Assembly (NCBI RefSeq): GCF_007993935.1
Contig: NZ_VITY01000007.1
Coordinates: forward strand, 62,001-126,000
DNA: 64,000 bases
Direction: 5' to 3'
Origin: Bradyrhizobium macuxiense
GTDB lineage: Bacteria > Pseudomonadota > Alphaproteobacteria > Rhizobiales > Xanthobacteraceae
This document shows positions 35,827-43,715 of this stretch, piece after piece (positions within the stretch are counted from its first letter, which is position 1; each line of letters opens with the position of its first letter). The translations under genes were made by a program, and so were the position numbers. The notes beneath the pieces are model-generated. The model saw nothing but the letters and a program-made list of their open reading frames with translations. It was not told where the DNA came from and made no database searches.

Positions 35827-37131
35827 ATGCAAGTCAGCAAATGTATCGGCACACTCCTGCTCTGGGTCGCGGGGCTGGTCTTCGTCTTTGCCGGCATCAA
35901 CGACAACGATCCGTATCTGGTCCCGCTGCGCGGGACCGGAAACCTTGTCCTCGTGGCCGCAAGCATTGCGGTCGTATTCATGCTGGTTCGCCGCGCGGCC
36001 TGGCGCAGGCGGATTTGGGCGGGGAGGCTTCTGGTCGTCCTGTGGTGCCTGCCGCCGCTTGCGACGCTGGCCTCGCATGGCGTGCTCGAGGTGCGAAGGC
36101 ATCGTGTTCTCCGGACGGACCCGGTGCTCGCCCGGTCCCTCGGGCAGCACTTTGTCGTCGGCTATCGGTCGTTCGACGAGGTCGCGCCACTTGTGGAGAA
36201 AGGCTTCATTGCCGGGATCTATGTCACCCGGCGTAATGTTGCCGGCAGGACGGCCGACGCCTTGAAGGCGGAAATCGCGGCACTGCAGGCCAGGCGGCGG
36301 GCCGCGGGGCTGCCACCGCTCATGGTCGCGACGGATCAGGAAGGCGGCATCGTCTCGCACCTCGCGCCGCCGCTGACGAGGCTGCCCGCGCTTGCCTCAT
36401 TGGCGGAACTGGCGCCCGACGAGCGAAAGGCAAAGGCCGAGGAGTTCGGGCGCATCCATGGCCGCGAGCTGGCGTCGCTTGGCATCAATCTCAATTTTGC
36501 CCCGGTGCTCGACCTTCGGCCGGACGCGAAACACAATCAACTCGATTTCAATACGCTGACCAGCCAGCGTGCGATCTCCGATGATCCGGCCGAGGTGAGC
36601 GCGATCGCGGGCGCCTATATCCATGGCCTCGAGTCCGCGGGCGTCAGTGCCACCGTGAAACACTTTCCCGGATTGGGCCGGGTGCGCGCCGACACCCACC
36701 ACTTCAGTGCCGATCTCGATACGCCGGTCGGCGAACTCGAGGCGACCGACTGGCGCCCGTTCCGCGATGTGCTGTCAACGAGCGGCGCGCGCCTGATGGT
36801 CGGGCATGTGGCGGTGAGTGCGCTCGACCCCGGACGGCCGGCGTCGCATTCCAAGGCCGTCGTCGACGGGCTGATCCGGAAGACCTGGAACTATCAGGGC
36901 ATCGTCATGACGGATGATCTGGTGATGGGCGCGATCTATCAGCACGATGTCTGCACGGCGGTCGTGGAGGCGTTGAATGCGGGCGTCGATCTGTTGCTGG
37001 TCGCCTATGACGGGTTGCAGTTCTACCGCCTGTTCGCCTGCGCGACCGATGCGGCGGCGGGGGGCGGGCTCGACACCGCAATGTTGCGCGAGAGCGAGAC
37101 GCGGCTAAGGCACGCGCAGCTGATCGACTAG
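35827..37131 (+). CDS. Membrane-anchored glycoside hydrolase family 3 protein (NagZ-like)
   Basis: The 434-residue protein begins with three hydrophobic segments (about residues 7-24, 38-54 and 67-85). A GH3 barrel follows: PPLMVATDQEGGIVSHLAPP, GINLNFAPVLDLRPD, SATVKHFPGLGRVRADTHHF and GIVMTDDLVMGAI. The DQEGG, KHFPG and DTHH blocks are those of beta-N-acetylhexosaminidases such as NagZ, where the Asp/His pair is the general acid-base and TDD carries the nucleophile. NagZ itself is soluble and cytosolic, so the membrane anchor is unusual. It diverges from the DUF4173/CreBC-like operon. Confidence 0.88.
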   Translation: MQVSKCIGTLLLWVAGLVFVFAGINDNDPYLVPLRGTGNLVLVAASIAVVFMLVRRAAWRRRIWAGRLLVVLWCLPPLATLASHGVLEVRRHRVLRTDPVLARSLGQHFVVGYRSFDEVAPLVEKGFIAGIYVTRRNVAGRTADALKAEIAALQARRRAAGLPPLMVATDQEGGIVSHLAPPLTRLPALASLAELAPDERKAKAEEFGRIHGRELASLGINLNFAPVLDLRPDAKHNQLDFNTLTSQRAISDDPAEVSAIAGAYIHGLESAGVSATVKHFPGLGRVRADTHHFSADLDTPVGELEATDWRPFRDVLSTSGARLMVGHVAVSALDPGRPASHSKAVVDGLIRKTWNYQGIVMTDDLVMGAIYQHDVCTAVVEALNAGVDLLLVAYDGLQFYRLFACATDAAAGGGLDTAMLRESETRLRHAQLID

Positions 37132-37226
37132 AGCTTCGGTTCTGATTGAACGAGAACTGAAAGCTCTAGATTCTTGTTTGACGCGTTTTCTTCACGCGAA
37201 CCCGGGTCCACTTCGCTCGAAAACGC
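37128..37226. repeat. Palindromic intergenic repeat downstream of the GH3 gene
   Basis: Arms CTAGAGCTT (37128-37136) and AAGCTCTAG (37161-37169) form one hairpin with further pairing inside (GGTTCT/AGAAC). A second inverted pair, GCGTTTTC (37183-37190) and GAAAACGC (37219-37226), follows. The second part matches from memory a repeat widespread between genes of Rhizobiales. It overlaps the GH3 stop codon and may end transcription of both convergent genes. Confidence 0.6.
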
Positions 37227-37241
37227 TCTAGACCGCGCGCT

Positions 37242-38396
37242 TCAGGAATGAGCGCCGACGGCCGATTTGTTGTCCTGCTGCTTCGACCACGAGACGTAGT
37301 AGGCAACGGCCGTCATCGCCGCGATACCGGCGAGGCTGACCGCGACCTGCCTTGCCAGCGAGTACGGGCCGGTGATCAGCATCAGGTGCGCAGCGAAGGA
37401 GAGGAACACGCCCGCACAGAACACGGCCAGCCACTCCTCGCCACATTTGATGATCGGCTGCAAGGCGTACGATCGCAGGTATGCCCAGTCGCGCGGCACC
37501 AACCAGGTGAACAGGAATGTCAGGGTCAGGAAATGCAGGATGCGGTGAGGGGCGACATCCTCGCGGTCGTTCTGCAGCAGCATATCGCTCAGTCCGCTTG
37601 GCATCATCTGGGCGAGTGCCGGAATTTCGTTGCTGGATACGATCGTCAGCGCGAACAGCAGATAGAGCAACGCCGTGGCGCGCAGCGCGGGAATGGCCTG
37701 CATCGCGCGGATCGCAGGGGCAAAGCGCGTGCCGATGAGCGCAAGCCAGCCGCCCATCACGAACAGCAATTGCCAGCAGAACGGGTTAAGATACCAGGCT
37801 CCATACGGATAGGATGTCAGGTTCCAGTCGAGCACGCGGGCGGCGGCGTAAAGTGTCACGGACGCGAGAAGTGTCGCGTTCGGTACGTACAGCAGTCCGA
37901 AGACGACGATCGGCTGGAAGGCCATCAGGGCAATGATGAGTTGCAGCACGTCGAGATTGAGCGGCTTGGCCTGCAGGAACAAGCCGTAGATCAGCGTCCG
38001 GACCGGGTGGTCGATGAACCCGGTGATGTTGAATTCGCTGATGATCTCGGGCGCCGCGGTCCGCGCAGCGACATAGCTGATCAACTCGACATAGACAACG
38101 AACAGAACGATGTAGGCGGCATAGAGCTGCCATACGCGCTTGAAGATGCGGGTTGCTGCCACCAGGTATCCGCGCTCCAGCGTCATCTGGGCGTAGATGA
38201 GCGTCACCGCGTAGCCGCCGATGAATACAAAGAGATCGGTCGCGCCGCTAAAGCCGAAATTGCGCATGGTCAGCGCGCTGACGAAGTTATGCGGAATATG
38301 GTCGAGGAATAGAAACCAGTTTGCGATGCCAAGCAGCAGCGCGATCCGGAGATCGCCATCGGCTCTCGCGATCTCGGCATTGGTTGTCGAAGTCAT
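37242..38396 (-). CDS. opgC: OpgC-family membrane acyltransferase
   Basis: The 384-residue protein has about ten membrane segments and the OpgC/acyltransferase-3-like N-terminus: LFLDHIPHNFVSALTMRNFG, FSGATDLFVFIGGYAVTLIY. OpgC succinylates osmoregulated periplasmic glucans in related bacteria, with the conserved histidine (here DHIPHN) presumed catalytic. It is convergent with the GH3 gene, and both concern envelope sugars. No other glucan genes are in the window. Confidence 0.87.
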   Translation of the reverse strand: MTSTTNAEIARADGDLRIALLLGIANWFLFLDHIPHNFVSALTMRNFGFSGATDLFVFIGGYAVTLIYAQMTLERGYLVAATRIFKRVWQLYAAYIVLFVVYVELISYVAARTAAPEIISEFNITGFIDHPVRTLIYGLFLQAKPLNLDVLQLIIALMAFQPIVVFGLLYVPNATLLASVTLYAAARVLDWNLTSYPYGAWYLNPFCWQLLFVMGGWLALIGTRFAPAIRAMQAIPALRATALLYLLFALTIVSSNEIPALAQMMPSGLSDMLLQNDREDVAPHRILHFLTLTFLFTWLVPRDWAYLRSYALQPIIKCGEEWLAVFCAGVFLSFAAHLMLITGPYSLARQVAVSLAGIAAMTAVAYYVSWSKQQDNKSAVGAHS

Positions 38397-38530
38397 CTGA
38401 AGCTGAAATCTGCCGGCCCGAGAAAACGATTCGCTAATCTAAGGGGAACCTACGCCTGGTCCGAATAGACTCTGCGTGAACCCTATCTAGTCCGTTTCGG
38501 GTTCCGGCCAAGTGGTCGGATCAAGAAAGA

Positions 38531-38878
38531 TCACGTTTTCGCAATCACCACGTGAGCGCCGTCAGACAGGCTCTGCTTCCGGAGGTCGCGGACGTGATCC
38601 AGCGTATTGGCTTGCAGCTCCGCGCCGGTCAGGGGGATCTCGGGCAGGGCGGCCTCGGAAAGGATATCGTCCGTAACATCCTCAACCGAACACCCGGCAA
38701 TCTCGTGAATGAAGCTGACGTTTGTATATTCTCCCGACGCGATCCGCGAGACGACCTCGCGCCGCGTCAGTTCGGGATCGACGATCGCCTCGCGGCCACG
38801 GCGGCCGTAGTCGATCATCACGACGAAATACTGCATTGCCTGATGTGATGGTTCGATGCGTTGACTGTCATCGACCAT
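38531..38878 (-). CDS. Small protein of unknown function under the S24-type repressor's palindromes
   Basis: The 115-residue frame contains MQYFVVMIDYGRRGREAIVD, PELTRREVVSRIASGEYTNV and SFIHEIAGCSVEDVTDDILS. I do not recognise a family. The first ATG (38876-38878) overlaps a likely -10 element, so translation may instead start at Met15 (38834-38836), giving 101 residues. Two near-identical palindromes lie immediately upstream and match those beside the repressor gene at 39003. That strongly suggests control by that repressor. It is alone on the minus strand, convergent with nothing close. Confidence 0.65.
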   Translation of the reverse strand: MVDDSQRIEPSHQAMQYFVVMIDYGRRGREAIVDPELTRREVVSRIASGEYTNVSFIHEIAGCSVEDVTDDILSEAALPEIPLTGAELQANTLDHVRDLRKQSLSDGAHVVIAKT

Positions 38879-38905
38879 TGTTTCCGATAATCGGAATTAT
38901 GTCAA
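38877..38905 (-). promoter_or_regulatory. Predicted promoter of the small unknown gene, with operator in the spacer
   Basis: On the minus strand TTGACA (38900-38905) is followed after 17 bases by AACAAT (38877-38882). The -35 is a perfect match and the -10 is moderate. The palindrome at 38882-38896 fills the spacer, so a bound repressor would block RNA polymerase. The resulting start site is downstream of the first ATG, favouring the Met15 start. Confidence 0.5.
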
Positions 38906-38927
38906 GAGAAATTGCCGATAATCGGAA
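38882..38927. promoter_or_regulatory. Two operator palindromes for the LexA/CI-like repressor
   Basis: TTCCGATAATCGGAA at 38882-38896 is a perfect 15-bp palindrome. A second copy with the identical 11-bp core CCGATAATCGG lies at 38915-38925. Their centres are 31 bp apart, three turns of DNA, so two dimers could bind the same face. Similar sites flank the repressor's own promoter (39675-39722). Confidence 0.65.
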
Positions 38928-39002
38928 TTCGAGCGTGCCCGTCCAGGCCGATTCGGTGCGGCGGCATCCGAATCGGTCTGGCCGGCCCCGGCAGCAGCGT
39001 TG

Positions 39003-39638
39003 CTATTTCTCGGACGATCGGCCGCCTTTGGGAGCGGATTTGCGTCCCTTCGCCGCCGTCTTGCCACGCAGCCGCTCGATCTGGCCACGGGGCAGGGTAA
39101 CGCAGATCTCGCCGATCCATTCGAGCTTGACACCGTTGATCGGCTTGGCGTTGAAGCTCTTGAGGTTGACGGTTCCGGAAGAACTGCCGCGCTCGATCGT
39201 CTTCAGGTAGCGCTCGCCGCTCTTCAGCCGGACCGCAGCTTCCTCTCCGTAGAAGCTCGACAGCGGATAGCGCTGCTCGCGATAGACCACGATGACGTCG
39301 CCGTTCTCGTATTTGGGCAGCATCGAATCGCCCGAAACCTCGAAAGCGACCGTCTCCTCCGTCATCGGGAACGGGAGCTCGATCTCCCCGAGCCCCTCCG
39401 GCGGTACCTGCTCGAGCTCCGGCTGAATCGAGGCGCCGGCGCCGACTCGGCCCACGATCGGCACCGAGTTCAGCTCCAGATACTCCATGATCGGGGCGAT
39501 CTCCGATGCCTTGATCAATCGTATTCCAGACAGGATTTCGGACACCGCTCCGGCCCGAACTCCCATCGCGCGGGCCAGCCCGCCTTTGCTCTTCCCTGTC
39601 TTTTCCAGTGCTCGCTCGATCAGTGCCGCGTCCAGCAT
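39003..39638 (-). CDS. LexA/CI-like self-cleaving repressor (XRE helix-turn-helix plus S24 peptidase)
   Basis: The 211-residue protein has an XRE-type DNA-binding domain (GGLARAMGVRAGAVSEILSG, residues 19-38) and a C-terminal S24 domain. The Ala67-Gly68 bond in VGAGAS fits the autocleavage site. Ser105 (SGDSMLPKYENGD) and Lys146 (RYLKTIERG) fit the catalytic dyad, with spacings close to those of LexA and phage CI. It would repress until RecA-stimulated self-cleavage after DNA damage. A basic tail (RGKTAAKGRKSAPKGGRSSE) is an extra. GAGAGGA lies just before the ATG. It diverges from the GcrA-like gene across paired palindromes. It is probably a prophage immunity repressor or a domesticated one. 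Confidence 0.92.
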   Translation of the reverse strand: MLDAALIERALEKTGKSKGGLARAMGVRAGAVSEILSGIRLIKASEIAPIMEYLELNSVPIVGRVGAGASIQPELEQVPPEGLGEIELPFPMTEETVAFEVSGDSMLPKYENGDVIVVYREQRYPLSSFYGEEAAVRLKSGERYLKTIERGSSSGTVNLKSFNAKPINGVKLEWIGEICVTLPRGQIERLRGKTAAKGRKSAPKGGRSSEK

Positions 39639-39674
39639 GTTCCATCCTCTCCAGACCCGGACACATTACTACCG

Positions 39675-39722
39675 TTACGATTATCAGAAATCAAGCTTGA
39701 CTTTTTGTTCGGAATATCGGAA
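39675..39722. promoter_or_regulatory. Two operator-like palindromes between repressor and GcrA-like gene
   Basis: TTACGATTATCAGAA (39675-39689) and TTCGGAATATCGGAA (39708-39722) each match the perfect site TTCCGATAATCGGAA at 12 of 15 positions. Their centres are 33 bp apart. The first lies between minus-strand TTGATT and TAGTAA hexamers (17-bp spacing) of the repressor gene. The second lies right after a plus-strand TTGACT (39697-39702) that could serve the GcrA-like gene. This layout would allow autoregulation and control of both divergent genes. Confidence 0.55.
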
Positions 39723-39765
39723 GTTGTGCGAGGCGCCGGCGGAATGACAAAAATGGGAATTTGGA

Positions 39766-40326
39766 ATGGAAATGATGAACTGGCTGCCGGAGCATTCGGC
39801 TGCCTTGCAGGACCTGCGCGCCCGCGGCTTGTCCTATTCGGAAATAGCTGACACGATCAACGCAACCTTCAATACGGCCTATACGCGCAACGCGGCGCTC
39901 AGCCGGGCGCAGCGGATGGGATTGGCCGGCCTCGATCGACCCGAGCCGTCCCTGCCAGGACATCTCGAACTACCCAAGCCGGTCCTGCCGGAGCTCACGC
40001 GGATCGGCCGACTGCGGGACGTGCAGGCCGAGCCGAAGCTCGATCCGCTTCATTACCCCAAGATCTTCACCGAATTGGTGGAGATGCCCCAACTTCGCTG
40101 CGCGGCGGTCGCGCCACGGCACCTCTCATTGCTCGATCTTAAACCCGGAGACTGCCGCTATCCCTATGGCGGGGACGCCGACGGCGAAACCATGACCTTC
40201 TGTGGTCATCCGCGCCGGCCCGGCTCGAGCTACTGCAGCCCGCATTTTCGCTTGAGCCGCGATCCCGAGGCCTCGGCGAGGCCGGTCCTGAACGACGCCT
40301 GGCTTCAAGCTGTCGGCGCCATCTGA
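39766..40326 (+). CDS. GcrA-like cell cycle regulator family protein
   Basis: The 186-residue protein has the GcrA arrangement. The N-terminal helix-turn-helix reads RARGLSYSEIADTINATFNT, RNAALSRAQRMGL. The C-terminal cysteine/histidine block reads GDCRYPYGGDADGETMTFCG, then SSYCSPHFRLS. GcrA binds methylated promoter DNA and the sigma-70 holoenzyme to set cell-cycle transcription in alphaproteobacteria. This copy differs from housekeeping GcrA at the N-terminus, where the usual W-T-x-E-R start is replaced. It also lies in a repressor-controlled cassette, so a phage-derived or accessory paralogue is more likely than the core gene. Confidence 0.8.
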   Translation: MEMMNWLPEHSAALQDLRARGLSYSEIADTINATFNTAYTRNAALSRAQRMGLAGLDRPEPSLPGHLELPKPVLPELTRIGRLRDVQAEPKLDPLHYPKIFTELVEMPQLRCAAVAPRHLSLLDLKPGDCRYPYGGDADGETMTFCGHPRRPGSSYCSPHFRLSRDPEASARPVLNDAWLQAVGAI

Positions 40327-40420
40327 GACGGCCATCTTCCGGCCGACGGGTGTCGGTCCGCAACCGCGATCGCGCGGAGAGATTCCGCGCGCCCATCATC
40401 AAACATTTTGGAGGTCACCG

Positions 40421-40999
40421 ATGCCGCGCGCAAAACGCCGGAAGCCGTACGATCCCGCCCGAACGCATGACCGGCGCTCCCAGGATCTGCCCTATAATGC
40501 CGAGGTGGCGACCGTCGAGGTCGACGATCCCCTTGCAATCGAGCCGGGCGAGAAGATCGTTGCGTTTCGCTCGATCCGCAACGATCCGCTCGGCCGGTTG
40601 CATGCGCACCGACAGATCGACGACACACAATATCGGAGCGGCCGGGCCTTCCAGAATGACTGGGAGAAGGCCGAGCGTGGCCCCCGCGCGGTGGATACGA
40701 CGCGCGAATATGTTGATGGCGGACTGCAACGTGAGCCGATCACGGAGGGGCAGCGCCAAGCGACCTTGCGCTTGAATCGCGCTGAGCATGAGCTTGGCGC
40801 CGATGGCTCGGCGCTGGTGCATGATGTCTTGATCCTTGGCATGACCATGGAGCAGGTCGGGCAGCGGCGCGGTTTGCGGACGCAGCGCTGGCAGGACTAT
40901 TTCGCGCGGCGCCTCAAGGAGTGCCTGGGTCGGCTGGCGCTGATGTACGGACTTGCCACACCGAGCCCGGTTCCCGCGAAGGACCGTCATCCAGGGTGA
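40421..40999 (+). CDS. DUF6456-like protein
   Basis: The 192-residue protein has a basic N-terminus (MPRAKRRKPYDPARTHDRRS). Its C-terminal half includes RQATLRLNRAEHELGADGSA, LVHDVLILGMTMEQVGQRRG and FARRLKECLGRLALMYG, resembling DUF6456 helix-turn-helix proteins of Rhizobiales. GGAGG lies just before the ATG. It follows the GcrA-like gene by 94 bases and may be cotranscribed. A regulatory, possibly phage-related role is inferred from the fold and neighbours; the DUF assignment is from pattern recall. Confidence 0.6.
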   Translation: MPRAKRRKPYDPARTHDRRSQDLPYNAEVATVEVDDPLAIEPGEKIVAFRSIRNDPLGRLHAHRQIDDTQYRSGRAFQNDWEKAERGPRAVDTTREYVDGGLQREPITEGQRQATLRLNRAEHELGADGSALVHDVLILGMTMEQVGQRRGLRTQRWQDYFARRLKECLGRLALMYGLATPSPVPAKDRHPG

Positions 41000-41007
41000 C
41001 GTGCTCA

Positions 41008-41038
41008 CGTGCCGGTTGCCGTGCGGGCAACCGGCACG
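41008..41038 (+). terminator. Strong hairpin after the DUF6456-like gene
   Basis: CGTGCCGGTTGCC and GGCAACCGGCACG form a perfect 13-bp stem around a 5-base loop, starting 9 bases after the stop codon. No T run follows, so it may be a Rho-independent terminator of weak type or an mRNA 3'-end stabiliser. Confidence 0.55.
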
Positions 41039-41362
41039 ACAGCGGTTCATCACATTGCTGCACTGTGCTTTGCCTCACACTGAGCGCCATCCATGGGTGA
41101 TGCGCGACGTGCTCGGCCGCGCCGGGTGGAAGATGGTCGACAGCCGCGCGGACTCTCATGTAACTTCGCTGGCGTCGACGACCTGCCTGCATGCGAGTGC
41201 AATGTGATTGCCTCTTGTGTGGGGAATGGGTCTGGTTACGTCCACAAGGGAGCTCGCTGCGGCTACGCCCGCTTACGTCTTATCCTGCATCGCGAACACC
41301 ACGAGTAACGTGGGTCGATGCGGGCGCGGAATCCGACCACTTCACCCAAGGAGAACCGACCG
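41039..41362. other. Gene-free stretch upstream of the GFA gene
   Basis: I see no supported gene here. Short frames lack ribosome sites and family features. It ends with an AAGGAGAAC ribosome site for the next gene. The cassette boundary may lie in this stretch, but I found no obvious attachment-site repeat. Confidence 0.35.
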
Positions 41363-41785
41363 ATGAATCACACTGGAAACTGCTTCTGTGGCGCCGTCGA
41401 GCTCAAGGTCACGGGGGAGCCTGAGGCGATGGGATACTGCCATTGCCGTTCATGCCGTTCCTGGTCCGGCGGTCCGGTGAATGCGTTCAGTCTCTGGAAG
41501 CCTGAGGCGGTCGAGGTCACCAAGGGAGCCGACCACATCGCGACATTCGAGAAGACCGCGATGAGCCAGCGCAAATATTGCGCCAAGTGCGGTGGTCACC
41601 TGATGACCAACCACCCGACGCTTGGGCTCGTCGACGTGTTCACCGCGACGATCCCGACGCTGAAGTTCAGCCCCGGCGTTCACGTCAACTATTCCGAGGC
41701 GGTGCTGCCGATCCGCGACGGCCTGCCGAAGCTGAAGGACTTTCCGGCCGAGTTCGGCGGTTCCGGCGAAATGATCGCCGAATAG
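41363..41785 (+). CDS. GFA family (glutathione-dependent formaldehyde-activating-like) protein
   Basis: The 140-residue protein has the GFA zinc pattern: Cys7 and Cys9 (NCFCGAVEL), then CHCRSC (Cys26, Cys28, Cys31) and a third pair KYCAKCGGHL (Cys73, Cys76). These bind two zinc ions in the Mss4-like fold. Most members are not formaldehyde-activating enzymes in practice and have unknown small-molecule roles. AAGGAGA lies 8 bases before the ATG, so the start is secure. It is monocistronic. Confidence 0.88.
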   Translation: MNHTGNCFCGAVELKVTGEPEAMGYCHCRSCRSWSGGPVNAFSLWKPEAVEVTKGADHIATFEKTAMSQRKYCAKCGGHLMTNHPTLGLVDVFTATIPTLKFSPGVHVNYSEAVLPIRDGLPKLKDFPAEFGGSGEMIAE

Positions 41786-41808
41786 CGCGACGGTTCTCGA
41801 TGACGAAA

Positions 41809-41836
41809 GCGGGTGGCAACGACTGTTGCTACCCGC
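41809..41836 (+). terminator. Probable terminator hairpin after the GFA gene
   Basis: GCGGGT-GCAAC pairs with GTTGC-ACCCGC, with one mismatch, around a GACT loop, 24 bases after the stop. The T run is weak. The rest of the 315-bp gap to 42100 shows no gene; the next promoter presumably lies there. Confidence 0.5.
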
Positions 41837-42100
41837 CGATATTAGTTTCGACCGCCTTCCGCTCGCCGGACGGACCTCCGGCTCTGGTATCCTGCCGCAC
41901 TCCCTGACATTCAAATCGTCCGACCGCGTCGGCACTGCGGGCCCTCCTTTGCCGACAACAGCCATGTCGCGCGAAGGTCCCGCCCTGCAAAATCCGGGTT
42001 TGGTTTTGGTGACGGGCTTCCGCTAAAAGGCGGTGCAGTGCCGGTCCTGGCAGGGGCCGTCGTATTTCGCCTGACAAAATAACAGAGGAAGCGCCGGATC

Positions 42101-43360
42101 ATGACCAGACCAGAATTGCCAGGGCGCGCGCCGCGCGGGGAGGGAGTTCCGACGGCGCTCGATGGCCTGCTGGTTGTCGACTTCACCCGCGTCGTCGCCG
42201 GCCCGGCCTGCACCCAAACGCTGGCCGACTTCGGGGCCGAAGTCATCAAGATCGAGAATCCGGACGGCGGGGACGACACGCGCGCCTACGAGCACGCGGA
42301 AATCGGCGGCGAGAGCGCAGCGTATCTGAGCCTCAACCGCAACAAGCGGGGTATCGCGCTCGATTTCAACAATCCGGCTGCGCTCGAGATCGCGCGCGCG
42401 CTGATTGCCAAGGCCGACGTCGTGGTGGAGAATTTCTCCGGCGGCGTAATGAAGAAATTCGGTCTCGATTATGCGTCGGTGGCGGAGACCAATCCGCGGC
42501 TGATCTATTGCTCGATCTCGGCCTACGGCCGCAAAGGCGATTTCGCGCTGCGCCCGGGCTTCGACCCGATTACGCAGGCCGAAAGCGGCTTCATGTCGCT
42601 CAACGGCTTTCCAGACGGCGAACCGGTGCGCACCGGGCCACCGATTGTGGACATGGCAACCGGCATGTCGGCTTGCAACGCCATCCTGCTGGCGCTGATT
42701 GCGCGGGATCGGCTCGGTCGCGGACAGCAGGTCGAGGTCGCGCTCATCGACACTGCAGTGTCGATGACCGGCTTTTATGGCATGGCCTATCTCATCAATG
42801 GCAACAACCCCGGCCGTTTCGGCAACTCTCCGAACGGTTCGCCGACCGTCGGCGTCTATCGGGCGTCCGATGGTCCGCTCTATATGGCCTGCGCCAACGA
42901 CCGGCTCTATCGCCGGCTTGTTACCGACGTGCTTGAACGCCCGGATCTCGTCACCGATCCCGAGTTTGCTCACCGCAAGGCGCGTTCCGCCAACAAGGAG
43001 AAGCTGCGCGGCATCATTGCCAGCGTTTTTGCTGGCGACACGCTCGAGCACTGGATGGCGAAGATGAAGAAGGCCAACATCCCGGTGGGATATCTGCGCA
43101 CCGTCGAGGAAGGGTTCAACGCACCTGAAGTGCGCGATCGTGACCGCCTCAGCAAGATCGCGCATCCAACCGCCGGCTCGGTTCCGAACATCGAGTCTCC
43201 GGTCAGCATGAGCCTGACGCCGACGGTCGATCCCGTTGCGGCGCCGCTGCTTGGTCAGCACACCAGGGATGTGCTGAGCAAGACACTTGGTTATGACGAC
43301 CGGCGCATCGCCGCGTTGGCCGAGGCGGGCGCGTTCGGCAAGGCAGGCAACACCGGCTAG
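42101..43360 (+). CDS. CaiB/BaiF family CoA-transferase (family III)
   Basis: The 419-residue protein is a third class III CoA-transferase: LDGLLVVDFTRVVAGPACTQ, GAEVIKIENPDGGDDTRAYE, LNRNKRGIALDFNNPAALE, LIYCSISAYGRKGDFALRPG and FDPITQAESGFMSLNG, with the catalytic aspartate expected in the last block. It stands alone, so its acid substrate cannot be inferred from neighbours. It has the same size as the other two family members in the window. Confidence 0.92.
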   Translation: MTRPELPGRAPRGEGVPTALDGLLVVDFTRVVAGPACTQTLADFGAEVIKIENPDGGDDTRAYEHAEIGGESAAYLSLNRNKRGIALDFNNPAALEIARALIAKADVVVENFSGGVMKKFGLDYASVAETNPRLIYCSISAYGRKGDFALRPGFDPITQAESGFMSLNGFPDGEPVRTGPPIVDMATGMSACNAILLALIARDRLGRGQQVEVALIDTAVSMTGFYGMAYLINGNNPGRFGNSPNGSPTVGVYRASDGPLYMACANDRLYRRLVTDVLERPDLVTDPEFAHRKARSANKEKLRGIIASVFAGDTLEHWMAKMKKANIPVGYLRTVEEGFNAPEVRDRDRLSKIAHPTAGSVPNIESPVSMSLTPTVDPVAAPLLGQHTRDVLSKTLGYDDRRIAALAEAGAFGKAGNTG

Positions 43361-43504
43361 CCAGTCAGCCTGCACCAAAGATCAAATACACGTAAATCAA
43401 CCTGACGGCAGGCGAGAGCAAAGCCTCTCGCCTCGTGCGACGTCGTTCACGGCCTCGGTGCGGACCGGCGGACTCTGGAGCCGGAACCGGCCCGTGTCCG
43501 GAGC

Positions 43505-43690
43505 TCAGTTCGGCTTGCTGCGCAAGTTGTTCCTTGGCATACTTTCAACCTCCTCGGGCTCCGCCCGATCGATCTCGAGGCGTGCCATCCGGAGTATCAA
43601 GGTTGCCGTGGTCAGGCCGAGGCGTTCGGCCTCTTGAGCTGCGGTGTCGACCTTCTGGGCCAAGCCTTCACGCTTACCTGGGTATGCCAT
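43505..43690 (-). CDS. Small hypothetical protein (61 aa)
   Basis: The product begins MAYPGKREGLAQKVDTAAQE and continues AERLGLTTATLILRMARLEI, DRAEPEEVES, with an amphipathic helical look and no membrane segment. GAGG lies 7 bases before the ATG. It is divergent from another small gene whose ATG is only 25 bases away. I do not recognise a family. Confidence 0.55.
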   Translation of the reverse strand: MAYPGKREGLAQKVDTAAQEAERLGLTTATLILRMARLEIDRAEPEEVESMPRNNLRSKPN

Positions 43691-43715
43691 TCGTAATCCT
43701 CACTTAAGGTGCGAG

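Noticed and set aside
41039..41362. Possible small genes or an integrase remnant next to the repressor cassette.
   Set aside because: Translated frames show no integrase motifs or ribosome sites, and no attachment-like repeat was found.
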